Source: Fulvia fulva (Eukaryota > Ascomycota > Dothideomycetes > Mycosphaerellales > Mycosphaerellaceae). Taken from it: a DNA stretch of 64,000 nucleotides. Location: NCBI RefSeq assembly GCF_020509005.1, contig NC_063017.1:1240001-1304000 (forward strand), read 5' to 3'. The notes beneath the pieces were generated by a model. It was not told the DNA's origin. It searched no databases and worked only from the letters and a program-made list of their open reading frames with translations. Shown here one piece after another: positions 43,000-54,700 of this stretch (within the stretch, counting starts at the first letter, position 1; every line of letters starts with the position of its first letter). The translations under genes and the position numbers were made by a program.

Positions 43000-45900
43000 A
43001 CTCTAAGTCCCCTTATAGGATAGGTCTCGAATCCCTAGATATTTACTAGTACTACTAAGTTGTATTTTGTCTTTACCTTACTAAAATAGATAAGTTAGTA
43101 CTTATCCTATACAAACTTTGCCCTATACTCTCTTACCTACTTTTCGTGTTATCTATATCTCTCCTCGAAATACGGCGTATTCGATAGCGCGTATTAAGAG
43201 CAACTTAGGAACATATAAAGCAACTGTCCGTACCGGATACCTATCGAGATATATAGCTCTAAAGCTAGCCTATTTCGAGGTTCTAGTCACCCTGTTTCTA
43301 TAGCTTAGCTACGGCCCTAAGCCCCCTTCTAGACTAGCCGAAACTTAGCTAGAACATTACCTGACTTAGATTATACGCTATACTAGTAATTCACTACAAA
43401 CCTACTATATACCCTTAACGTATATAGCTTGCGTAATATATAGAACACTTATAAGACCTTACGCTATAACCTAAACGGCCGCCCGCTAGTCCTCTCGAAA
43501 AGGAGAAGCCGAACTAGAGACATAGACTCTAGACTAGAAGCCTAGCTAGCGAGTATTAAGTAACTTATAAGGGAAACCTACGCCTACTAAAAACAGACAT
43601 AAAGTATACTACTACTAAACTAGCAACAATATAGCTAGTAACAATAGCTAAACTAGTAATAGCTATAGTAACCGCGACTATAAGTATAGGGTAAGCCACC
43701 CCTCCGGGTTAACTAAACCTCTATATAGAAGGACCTCTATAAAGAGGCTTAAGAGATACTCGAAGTAGATAAGCGCCTAGCTAGGACGTATAAGAACACG
43801 ATCGCCTAACTCCTCGGAGCCCTAAAGGTACTCGAACATTAGATCCCGAGAGCAATCTAGTAGATAAAATAGAAAGCTACTACCTAGTATACTCCTATAT
43901 AGGCAAACGTAGTAGCCAGCTCCCCTAACCTACGGACCTAAAGGACAAACAACGCTATTAGGGTGTACGTTACGGACCCGGAGGAGAAGCGAGAGCTAGA
44001 GGGCCTAATAAGTAAGGAGCTAGTTAATAGGATTGGCTAGAAGGAGATAGTAGGAGCTAAAATCGAGCCTAGAGGAGTAATACGCCTCTTTATAGTATAG
44101 GAGACAGACCGACAAAAGCTCGAGACCCGTAAGGACTAGATAGTTAAGGTAGCGAGGTCGGTAAAGGTCTCTTACTAGTAGTTCACGGTAATAGCCTATA
44201 GGGTACTAAGGACCTTTAGGGTAGAGAACGACCTCGCCCTACTCTAGATATAGAACTAGAACACCTTACCGGGAGTACGCTTTACTAAAGTAGCGTAGCT
44301 AAATAAGAACGTCGAAGCTACTAAGACGTACTCCTCTCTAATCGTCTAGATAGCTACCGCGGAACAAGCGAACTAGGTCCTAGAAGAAGGACTATTCTAG
44401 TAATATAAACGCCTCGACACGGAGATATATAAGAGTAGCTATAGAGTACTCTAATGCTTTAACTACTAACAATACGGCTATATCGCGCTAAAATATACCG
44501 AGAAGACCCCTAAGTACCTATACTATATAGGACCGTATTAGGGGAAATAATACCTACGGAAGGAATCGAGGTATATATACTACGGCCGTAAACACCCGGT
44601 ATACTCAAACTAATGCCCTATAAGGATAGTAGCGTAAGAAAAGGCCCGCTAGGCTAGGGTAATAACCCCGGCGAGGTACTCTATACTAACGCTCGGTAAT
44701 TTCTAGTATAGAGGATTCGAGGCCGTAAAGAGGAAAAGGATAGACGAAGCGACATAAAATATATAGTAGAGTACTTACCCGCCGCCGGGACGCCCGAGGG
44801 GGCTATAGAGGGCGGGAAATAAAGCTAGATAGATACGAGTCTTTAGGTACCCCCTAACAACCGAACGCTAACTAACCTAATAGGATAGCGCGATAAACAA
44901 AAGAGCTATATAGCTAACGAGCACCCTAATAGACCTTACCCTAGCTAGTCCGTAATACTAATACAAGTCAACCTCACTATTATATAGTATAACGTTAATA
45001 AAAGTAAGGATAAGGTTTAGCTCTACTTCCTATAGGAACTCGACGACTAAAGGTATTATATCGAAGCAATATAAGAGCTATAGATAAACCTATATACTCG
45101 AAGACCTGCTACCTATACCGACCTACGGTACTATATAGCTATCGAGGGAGGCATAGGCTATAATCTAAGGATATATATATACGTTAGTAAAGTATTACGT
45201 ACGGACGCCTAGAAGGTAATCTCGTACCCGGAAGGGAGTTAAGGAGACATTACGACTATCTAAATCACTACGAGTCAAGGACCTATCTAGATATATAACG
45301 TCTATAACCCTCCTCCTTAGGGAAAAACGAGTAGAGACCTCGGTACGCTAGTACGACTTAACTAGGTACTCGACTAAGGGGATATAAACTATATCCTCCT
45401 AGGCAACTTTAACCTCTACTACCTAACGTAGGGTCTAGAATTCAACCCCCCTTATATATATCTAGGTAGTGAGCTCCTAGAGATTACGGAAAGTAGGAAT
45501 ATAGAGCTCGTAACCCTAAAGGGTATAGAGACGTAGAAGGCAAGAATAAGCGCGAGTACTATCGACCTATACTTCCTATCGAGGGACGTAGTAATAAGGC
45601 TAGTAGAGTATAGACCTAACCTTACCCTAGAGGTAGGGTTAGACTATATCTATATCTAGATAACGATAGCGACGGGGATAGAAGAGGAGCTTCGGGGTGA
45701 AAAGCGCCTTAACTAGAAAAAAGCTCTCTAGGAGGAGATCCGGAATCTACTTAAATAGTACCTTAATAATACTAGTATCGGGGAGACGGAAGCCGAGCTT
45801 AAAAGTACGGTAGAATAGATAATAACGACGATATAGTAGGCGGCCGAGGAATATATACTAGAACTAAGGCCCTCGAAGCACTAGAAGCCCTTCTAGACCC

Positions 45901-47188
45901 TAGAGTACTTAGCTAAAGTTAAGGACGTAAGGAGGGTAAGGCGGTAATAGACGAAGGAGTAAAGCTAAGAAGCGTAGGACGAGTACTAGGAAGCAAGTTA
46001 GGTAAAGAAGGCCTAAATACGACGAGACAAGCGATAAGACTAGAGGGTAACTATAGGTCTCGTAATAGAGAACCCGGAGTAGATATAGCGGCTTATAAAG
46101 TAGGTAAGGGCCGGAGACGGGGATAGGACACTATACTTCCCCCTAATCTAGGATACGATAGGCATAATATAGATAACGCCGGAAGGGAAGGCGAAGGCGT
46201 TCGCCGACTACTTCTTTACGATATAGTTAACGGCCGACCTAACGGATATAGAGGGAACGATCTACCCGGAGCCACTCGATATATACTAGATAGTAGGCGA
46301 GGAGGAGATAAAGGAGATTATAGGAAAGCTAAAGGGCCGTAAGGCCCCGGGACCCGACGGTATCCTAAACCTCCTCCTTAAAGAATATAAAGAAAAAGTC
46401 GCCCTATACCTCGCTAAACTATTTACGGCTTACCTACGTAAGGGGTACTACCTACGGCCCTTTTGGCGGTCCCTTATAGTCGTCCTAAAGAAGCTATAGA
46501 AGGAAGACTATATAACGCCAAAGTCCTATAGGCCGATCGTACTCCTAAATATAATTAGAAAGATACTAGAGAAGGTCGTAGCAAGAAGAATTATATAGCT
46601 CGTCGAGGATAACAACCTACTCCTAGAGATAAAGATAGGTAGTAGGAGTGAACAATCTCCCCTAACGACTATAGAGCTTATTACCGAATAGATCTATACT
46701 CTCTAGTACTATAGATAGAATAGGGTTATATTACTATTATCTCTCGATATCTTAGGGGCATTCGATAACGTCTCCTACGAGCGACTCCTCTATATCCTAC
46801 GGTAAAAAGGAGTCCCGCGGTAGGTAATAAGTTTCGTAAACTCCTTCCCTAAGGAGAGAATAACGTAGATTGTCCTTAGGAAGCGTAAGGAGAGCAACCT
46901 TATATATATAGAATACGGGATCCCCTAGGGCTTAATACTATTCCCGATCCTCTTCTTAATCTTTATAGCGGACCTAATCCTACTACTTACCTTAATATGA
47001 ACGTCGGCCTCGGGGTTCGTCGACGATACGAACATCCTAGCCTAGTTAACGACGACCGAAGAAGACTACCGGCTACTTATAGAAAGACACGAGGTAAACG
47101 AGGAATAGGTACGTCAACACGGCGCCCGTTTCGCCCCGGAAAAGTACTAGCTCATCTACTTTAGTAAGGCAAGAACCTACTATAATAT
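43000..47188 (+). mobile_element. second Tad-like LINE, RIP-inactivated, 3'-truncated
   Basis: A different LINE subfamily in the same orientation. ORF1 zinc-knuckle relics (QYGYIALKYTEKTPKYLYYI, and further Cys/Tyr positions) lie near 44.46-44.62 kb. The endonuclease motif GNFNLYYL is near 45.40 kb. The reverse transcriptase runs from GRKAPGPDGILNLLLKEYKE (46.34 kb) through SLDILGAFDNVSYERLLYIL to GFVDDTNILA (near 47.02 kb). Similarity stops at YFSKARTYYNI (47,188), where a (GATA)n tract and a LINE in the opposite orientation begin. The 3' third is therefore missing. The 5' end is approximate; sequence from 43.0 to 43.5 kb is unassigned repeat. Confidence 0.8.
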
Positions 47189-47296
47189 ATAGATAGATAG
47201 ATAGATATTTTATTAAGCTATTGTAGTGCCCTTCGGCCTATATAGCTATACTATCTTGTTTTTGTATATATAGAGGGAAAACCGTATTAGTAAAAA

Positions 47297-47349
47297 CCCC
47301 TCCTCCTTCCCGCCTGTCTTTTCCCCCTCCTCCTTCCCGCCTGTCTTTT
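47297..47349. repeat. 27-bp tandem duplication in the LINE 3' region
   Basis: The 26-base string starting cccctcctccttcccgcctg occurs twice with a period of 27 bp (47297 and 47324). It lies in the 3' untranslated part of the reverse-oriented LINE. Confidence 0.85.
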
Positions 47350-48578
47350 CCCCCTAGTTGTCGTCTTAGATTTCCCTTATTAGGGGTACGCTAGTATTAT
47401 AGGCCTGCCCTAATAACTACCCTATCTATAACCCCCCTAGCTTCCGCCTCTTATCTATCTACTCCTCCGTCTCGCTAGCGAGGCTAAACTACTCGAGGTA
47501 CCCCTACTATAGTATCTACCGAGAGATTCGGCAAATGTTACCCTTGTCCCTAATAATTAACTTATAGTCTCTCCTTCCCGCTTAGTGCCTCTAATTTCCC
47601 CTACCTCTCGCCTGCTACGGGCACCGTAGTAGTATATGTTCTAGCTTTTACGATAGGTAGCTACACTAGTAGGCTAGGCTTTAGATGTCTAGTACGCGTC
47701 TCCTAAATAGGTAGGCCCTTAATCTAATATATTCGGACCTGATTCGGATCGCTATACTTGCTTCGGCCCTTATTAGGTCCCTATATAGCTAGTAATTGTG
47801 TCTCTAGAATACTCGGAGTACTATCGGGCCTATTGTCTTAGGGGGCTTCCTTTTCTAATCTACTCCTATAGGTAGCTCGCTATCTATTCCGCTAGACTTT
47901 AGGTCTTAGCCTTACTCCCGCCGGCCTAGCGATTCCTACGCTCCTCCTCTTTTCGTACTAGCTATTCGGTGCTTGTCTATACGGCCGTAAAGGTAGTAAG
48001 GTCATCCTCTTTTTAGCTTATCCTATGTCCGGCCCCTATCCGGTAGCGGCTTTCTATCTTATTCTTTGCCTCCTAGATCGTAGTTTATACTAGGTAATCT
48101 ATCGTCTTTACCGCGTATTAAACTCTTATTCCCCGGATGTATTAGCCAATTAGTAGTGTTCCCGTCTCTATTTATACCGTGCTTATTAACGTTATCTTAT
48201 ATACGCCTAGTATTCTACGTAGGTTACCTATCTATATCCTATTTAGAGGTTACTCTATCCGTTTCGGGATCGGTTTACCTACGCCTCCTATTCCCTAAAT
48301 CTATGCCCCGTATAACATAGCTAGTCTAACGATCGCCTTATATATTACTCTTGCCTTATCGAATATTACTCCCTATATAGACGCCGTAAGCCTCTTTATT
48401 AAGGCTTCGTTAACTTACGCTCGAGTCTAGGCTTTCTTAATCTATACGTTCTAGCTTAGCTTCGGGTCGAGCTAGATCCCTAGTACTCGTAGCTCCGCTA
48501 ATAGCTTAGTCTCGTAGCCTTAGATTCTTACCGCCGCCTTTATATTATAGTATGTTCTCGCTTTACTAAAGTATATGA

Positions 48579-48643
48579 CGTACTTTACTACCGAGCGGGC
48601 TATACTACCGAGCGGGCCACCTTTACGAAGAACTGTACTACTT
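48579..48643. repeat. left terminal inverted repeat of the pogo-like element
   Basis: Pairs with 49643-49709 in inverted orientation. It carries the doubled ACTACCGAGCGGGC motif. Differences between the two ends are largely A/G or C/T. Confidence 0.8.
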
Positions 48644-49642
48644 CTATAGATATAGCTATATAACCACTATTATAGCGTATATTGTCTTTAAACGAGGCCA
48701 AATTGACCTTAGCTATCTAGGCTACGAAACGCGACGCGATAATCATAAATCGACTTGCTATAAAGGTATACGACGTGTCTCGAACTATACTAGGGTATCG
48801 ATTGAATAGACGACCTCCTCGGGTGACTACGAGCCTAATTCGAAGAAGCTTATAGAGCTAGAAGAGAGGGTGATACTTAAGTATATATACGAGCTAGATC
48901 TTAGAGGTTTCCCGCTATTAAAGGCTAGTATACGAGCAATAGCCGATTTATTACTATAAGAGAAGAGTCTTAAGCCCGCTAGTCTCAATTAGACAGATAG
49001 GTTTATTAGGCGGCATCGTAAGCTAAAGGTTCGTATAATACGTAGATACGATCGTTAGCGAGCCCTAATAGAAGATCTAGACGTTATCGAGAGGTAGTTT
49101 TTACTTATACGTAATATAAAGGAGAAGTATAGTATCCTTAACTAGGACACCTACAACTTCGACGAGACAGGGTTTATAATAGGTGTCATTACGTGTTAGA
49201 GCGTCGTTACGGGTTCAGAAAGGCGTAGTAGAAAGAGGAAGGTCTTTTAATAGGGTAATAGAGAGGGAGTAGAGAGATAGCGTATTAGATAGCTCTTATA
49301 CGAAGTAAGATTAGTAAGCTACGTAAGTCTTACGAGGCCCTTATATAGCGGAAAGCACGAAAGCGCAAGTACATTCAGTCTAGAGGGTCTCTAACCTTCG
49401 ATAAGGCGTCGTAATTAATACCTCTAGAGGATACTAGGAGGCAGGAAGTGAGTAGAGAGTCGCTAGATAGTATTCGGCTAGTACTAAGGCTACGACGCTA
49501 TAAGCGATATAGCGAGTCGGGGCATAACGTACGTACCTATTAAGTAGACTCGCTAGATAGCAAAGAATCTAAAGAGGAATTGTCCTCCTAGTAACGATTC
49601 TATAGGATGTCGCCGTATTAAGATACCGTCGTAATTAAAGTA

Positions 49643-49709
49643 GAAGTGGTATAGTTCTTAGCAAAAGTAGCCCGCTCGGTAGTATAGCCCGCTCGGTAGT
49701 AAAGCACGT
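49643..49709. repeat. right terminal inverted repeat of the pogo-like element
   Basis: Inverted partner of 48579-48643 with the doubled GCCCGCTCGGTAGT motif on the plus strand. Confidence 0.8.
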
Positions 49710-50250
49710 TAAGTTAGTACTTTTTAGGGGCGAACCGGGCACTATACTTCTTTGCCTACTCCTCGTATTTCTTATGCCTATCTTTAAGGAGGCGATAGTT
49801 CTCCTCTATCGAGTCTAACTAGGCTAGAATGTTTATGTCGTCTACGAATCCCGATACTAAGGTTTACGGAGAGATAATTAGGGGGATCAGATTAGACATA
49901 AATATTAGAAACAGGATAGGGGAGAGAGTAGATCCCTAAGGTGTTCTAGCCTCTACCTTTACCGGGTCGGACGTATACCTCTCTAGGACTAGGTATATCG
50001 TCCGTTCCTAGAGAAAGGAGTAGACGAACTTCGTTACCTACTAGGGGATACCTTTCTATTATAGGATATATATTAGCCTTTAGTATAAGACGTTATTAAA
50101 GGCTCCTATAATGTCGAGGGTAAGGAAGGAATCGTATTTAGTAAGCTAGCTACGAGATAAGGTAACAAGTCTTAACCGCGCTTTCCTACTTATCTAGTAC
50201 TACCGTATAGCCTCGTTTCGAGAGGTTAGCCCGGAGCAAAAGCTTCCCTC

Positions 50251-51179
50251 TACGCCCTACCTCCCTATTTACTCCTTAAGCTAATATCTACCTCTATAGG
50301 CCTAAGCCCTTTAGTACTCTCTATTGACCGATATACGTATCCGTTCTCTCGGGCTATATAGATAGTATTAGCCGTCGCTACTAGTATATACCACGCCCTA
50401 GGTTTTGACGCCCTTCGCGTTACCGTAGCCTATCTCTAGAAAGCGGCCGTCTATACCTCGTAGGTTTACTAGGGGCATACACTACGCCGGGTAGCGTACT
50501 CCTTACGTTTCTACCTACTAACTAATATAAAGTTCCTTATTACCCTACCCTCGATCCTCCCTAATTATAGAACTAATCTACTTATATTGTACGTCTTTTC
50601 CCCGTCCTAATAGCCGTCTTTTCCTTACTTAGGCTATCGTCTTTTCCTCGTCGTAATCTACTATATTAGACTAGGTACGTTATATAGCGGGATAGGTAGT
50701 ACCTTAGGTAAAACCCTCGTTCCTATACCGGGTGCTTAATAGGCCCTTATAGGCTTCGTCGCGTGTCTACCTACCTACCGTATTGCCCGCTAGTAAATAC
50801 TAGATTGTTTCGTAGTCCGCTCGACGCCGTCGTATAGTCCGCTTAGTTGTTATTCTATAGTCCGCTCGTCTAATATTCGTCGCTCGGCCCGCTCGGTTTA
50901 TAGTCTCCGGAGGTGAAAATTCTATACTTATACTAGAGGTGTCCTATCGAGCGTATAGGCCACGGTTCTACGCCCTTCTTATACGTAGAAAGAAGAGGGA
51001 CTCGCTCCCGACACGAGTATACGCTCGTCGGATAGTTTTTATACCCGTTTTACTAGTAGTCCTCTATTCGCCGCGGCTTCGCCTACGTTACGCGCCCGTC
51101 GCACCTACGACGCTCTAGCGTAAGAATACTTGGCTCTCTCGTAGTAAGACGAGAGGTTCGTAGCCGACACTACGTATAG
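50251..51179. repeat. RIP-mutated repeat DNA between LINE and Copia, not resolved
   Basis: Same decay pattern as its neighbours. It may hold the 5' part of the Copia element (LTR, gag, protease), but I cannot read convincing motifs. Confidence 0.45.
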
Positions 51180-51704
51180 GTGATTCTCGTCGTTAACTAA
51201 ATATATTAAGTAGTTACCGCTTAGAGTTAAGGGAGTAATTATTAACGAAATTCTAAGAGTACCCCTTACTATATATTATAGAGTATATAGGCTTAGTAAA
51301 GCTTATAAGGTGTATAATCGGTCTTTGCCTATTAGAGTAATGACCCTCTACGGCTATATAGCTATAGACTTAGTAGAATTTACTATCGCCTATAACGGTA
51401 ATAGGTACCTTATCTACTTCTACGATCTAGATACCTATCGACACTTCTAGTTTACTATTAAGAATAGGGATTAGCAATTGGTATTAGCTTCCTTTAATAG
51501 CCTACTAAGCTTTATTAACTTTATAAATCGTAGGTTCGTATACTTCTATAGTATTAATAAGCCCGCTATTAGGAAGGTATTTCGCTTAGTTATTAATAAC
51601 AACAAGATTAAATAGTACGTAACCGCGGAATACGCGCCTACGTAGGACCTAGTAGAAAGAGCTAGAGCTCTAATCATTACTATAAGTAGAACTATCCGTA
51701 TCTA
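51180..51704 (+). mobile_element. Ty1/Copia retrotransposon, 5' segment (gag-pre-integrase and integrase)
   Basis: The plus strand reads the pre-integrase block (YRVYRLSKAYKVYNRSLPIR) and the integrase core. The core includes YIAIDLVEFTIAYNGNRYLI, the segment ending INKPAIRKVFRLV (normally HSDNEPAIGKAF) and TAEYAPTQDLVERARALI. Tyr replaces Cys and His in places, as RIP does. The frame is cut at 51,704 by a LINE and resumes at 56,699. Confidence 0.8.
51691..51704. repeat. left target-site duplication of LINE copy B
   Basis: ACTATCCGTATCTA, repeated at 56699-56712 with a single C/T difference. It abuts the (GATA)n tail of the LINE. Confidence 0.85.
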
Positions 51705-54700
51705 GATAGATAGATAGATAGATTTGTTATTCCCCTGTTCTAGGACCCTATCCGGCCTATATAGGTATATATCTATTGTTATATACAAAGGGAAACCCGA
51801 ATAGGTGAAAACTCTTCCCGCCCCCGACTACTCCTTATCTAGATTAGCTTTCCCCCTAAACGTACGTAGTCTATATTACTACCCCGTTAGCCCCCGCTCC
51901 TAGCCGGTCTTCTTGCGCTACGTCGTACCCTCTCTTCCTATACTACTCCTACTAGGCGGTACTATTCTAGCTAGCCCTTCTCTAGTATCTAGTTCGTAAT
52001 ACGCCGTAAGTCCTTAGCGTTATTAAGAAGTGCCCTAATCGTCCGGTTCCTCGCCTTTACTATCTACTCCCCCCTTCCTAGCGACTACCTCGGACAGATA
52101 AGGAGTACGTACCGTACGTTCTAGGAGCGATAGCCGTAGGGGCAGCTAGTATTCGTGTATCCTAGAACCTTCCTCTATAATAGGTACCCCTAGAGGCCGA
52201 TATGTTCGCTTCGTAGTTAGGTTGCTATACTACTCTATACCCTCGTAAGGCGGTAGTAGATAAGCTTTAGGGGGTGCTTAACCGCGGATTTCGTAGCTAA
52301 CTATTCCTTAGGTTATCCCGCTAGCTAAGGGCGTCTACTATGCCCTACACCCTAGTTGTTCTACCTCTCTTTCTATAGTTACTCTATAAACGACTTCTTA
52401 CCTTCCTACCGTATTACTAGCTATTCGTCCCTTACCCGGTAGTTCGGCTCGTTTCCGGGTCGAATGCCCTTATACGCTAGTACTAATTTGCGGGCCCTTA
52501 CGACTATACTAGCGATGACCTTCTATACTAGGTACTATGCCGACTTGCCTAAGTAGGAGGTCCGTAGTCCCTAGATATATAGGTCGATCGGCGGTATAGC
52601 GGTCTCGTACTTAAGTATCCTTATTAGTATCGACTTATATACCCCGGTGACCTTCCTTAGGTATTAGTTTTAGATCTTCGCTAGCGGCGCGACGAGTCCC
52701 TTCGATAGGCAGGCCCTCTCGCCTAAGGACTACACTTGGCTACTATAGGTAAGGACTGGCCGTATAATAGCCGTATATAGGAGTCGTAACTACCGGAAGT
52801 CCGCGCCCTATATAGACGTAGTGAGCCTCTAGTATAATACTATATTCTGTTTAGCTTTCCGTAATATTGCCTATACGTACTTCCTCTACCGTAGCGCCGG
52901 GTCTACCTATAGTCCGAGGATCCTAAGCTAATCTACCGGGTTAGTCGTATACCTCTATATCTAGATAGAAGCTTATATATTGTAGAACCGTAGCCGGCGC
53001 GTAAAGTGTATTAGATTGTACTTTTCTAGGGCAATCCGAGCCCCGTACCTCGTAGCCTAGTCCTCGTAGATCTTGTACTTCTCTTCTAGTAGCCTATAGT
53101 TCTCCTTAGTCGAGGAAGACTACGCTAGGATATTCGTGTCGTCTACGAAGCCGCTCGTAGCGGTGTTCTAGGATTCTAGGGCTAGGAGTAGCGTCGCTAT
53201 AAAGAAGAGGAATAGAATAGGTACTAGCCTTAAGCCTTACGGGATTCTAGTATAGACTGCTTAAAATAGGCTTCTATACTAGCCGACTAGGATCGACGTG
53301 CTACGGTTTTAGAGGTAGGACCGTACGAAGTTAATAAGCCACTTAGGGAGTCCTTTCGACCTTAGGATATAGAGTAGCCGCGGGTATAATACGTAGTCAA
53401 AGGCTCCCGATATGTCTAGGCTAAGTAAGGATGCCACCTTGTCCCTATTCTTATACTAGATAGCCTTTACCTAAGAGGTAATAAGTTCTATCGCGGATAG
53501 CGTCGATCGCTATAGGCGCGTACCTATCTAGGTGTCCGGGAGTAGGGAGTATTCCTCTACCGCCTCGGAGAGTCTCGTTATAACTAGCTTCTTAAGCGCC
53601 TTCCTAAGAGTATTAAGGAGCGTAATTAGGCGGTACGACTTTACCTACGTATAGTCTTCCTTTTGCGGCTTACGTAGGACTACTATCGTCGATTGTTAAA
53701 ATACTATCGGGTAGTATCCGGTCTATAGGTAGGCGTTAAAGATCGCTATAACTACTAGGGCTAGTTGATCTCTATACTTCTTTAGTAGCTTGTTTAGAAT
53801 CCTATCCGGCCCCGGGGCTTTCTTCGCCGGCAACTTCCTAAGTATAGCGGCAACTTCTCCCTCGGACACCTCCTATCGGACCGCGATACTAGGGGCTAGG
53901 GGAGTAGAGCTATTTATGTCGCTTAGATTAGCCTCGACTAAGGGCGGGAAGAACTTACTAGCTAGTAGACGCGCCTTAGCCTCGGGGTCGCTCACCGGGC
54001 TACTAGGCGATTATAGCGCTAGGATAGAGAAGGAGGGGCCCTATATAGGGTCCTATCGGGCCTATTTCGCTAACTTCTACATCCTCGCTAGCTTGCCGGC
54101 GATTTCTTCTACTATAGCCCTCTAGCTAACTACTTTCTCCCTCCGTATTATAGCTTTCTTCTATTAGTATGCCTCCCTATATACGTTCTAGGCCTCCTCG
54201 CTATAGCTACTCGTCTATACCCGGCGGGCTCTCCTTACTTCTCTTACTACCGTAGTATACTTTAGCGTCTAGTATAGTTTAGACTATGTCGTTAGTTAGG
54301 TAAGCGGAACGTAAAGTAAGGTCGCTTTTCTTATTTCGTCTATTAACCCTTAGACTGCCTCGTCTATCCCGTCTTTACTAATGTATTACTACTACGTAAT
54401 CTAGACTAGCCTCTCGGAGTTATCGAGGTACGCCTAGATATTGGCCTAGTAGGCCTTTCCCTAGTTTAGCTTAGGGGTTCTCGCTAGTATACGTTATATC
54501 TATATCGTAATAGAGGTCCTGACTAGTATGTGGTCTAATGACGCCTCGAGTACAGATTCGATCCTATAGTAGGTTACCGTATAGTAGTAGCTATCTAAGA
54601 TCTAGGAGAGGTCGATCGTGCCTTAGAGTCCCCCTCTCTTCTAGGTACCTAGGTCCTTCGGGGTATTAAGGGCAATTACGTTACTCGCTATCAAGTCGAG

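Larger units (their letters stand above)
48579..49709 (+). mobile_element. pogo/Fot1-like DNA transposon, internally deleted, RIP-inactivated
   Basis: It is bounded by imperfect terminal inverted repeats of about 65 bp. Each contains two copies of ACTACCGAGCGGGC separated by TAT. Inside, the plus strand encodes a DDE transposase relic. The N-terminal part includes ASIRAIADLLL, DRFIRRHRKLKVRI and DTYNFDETGFIIGVIT (the first catalytic Asp in FDETGF). A jump follows to a C-terminal basic part (RKARKRKYIQSRGSLTF). The DDE core between them is missing, so length is 1.1 kb instead of the near 2 kb usual for the group. It splits the reverse transcriptase of the LINE around it. Confidence 0.8.
47189..50250 (-). 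mobile_element. third LINE, reverse orientation, 5'-truncated, carrying a DNA transposon
   Basis: Read on the minus strand from about 50.2 kb. The reverse transcriptase core LTLDIIGAFNNV and GFVDDINILA (about 49.85 kb) runs to ARFAPKKYQLN (about 49.72 kb). It resumes after the DNA transposon with VIYFSKARTYYNIKAAVRI (about 48.57 kb) and the C-terminal region. It ends at a (GATA)n tail at 47190-47206. It belongs to the same broad subfamily as the 43.0-47.2 kb copy, which has YFSKARTYYNI at its own break. Endonuclease and ORF1 are absent. RIP decay is throughout. Confidence 0.75.

Noticed and set aside
43118..43303. 61-codon plus-strand frame near the start of the second LINE.
   Set aside because: No zinc knuckle or other ORF1 feature; likely leader sequence of the element.
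48570..49715. A TA target-site duplication flanking the pogo-like element, expected for the Tc1/mariner group.
   Set aside because: TA is present near the left end but the right flank does not show it in register; RIP and unclear repeat ends prevent a claim.
53790..54125. 111-codon plus-strand frame inside LINE copy B.
   Set aside because: It is antisense to the reverse transcriptase/endonuclease linker of the LINE, and only chance lack of stops keeps it open.
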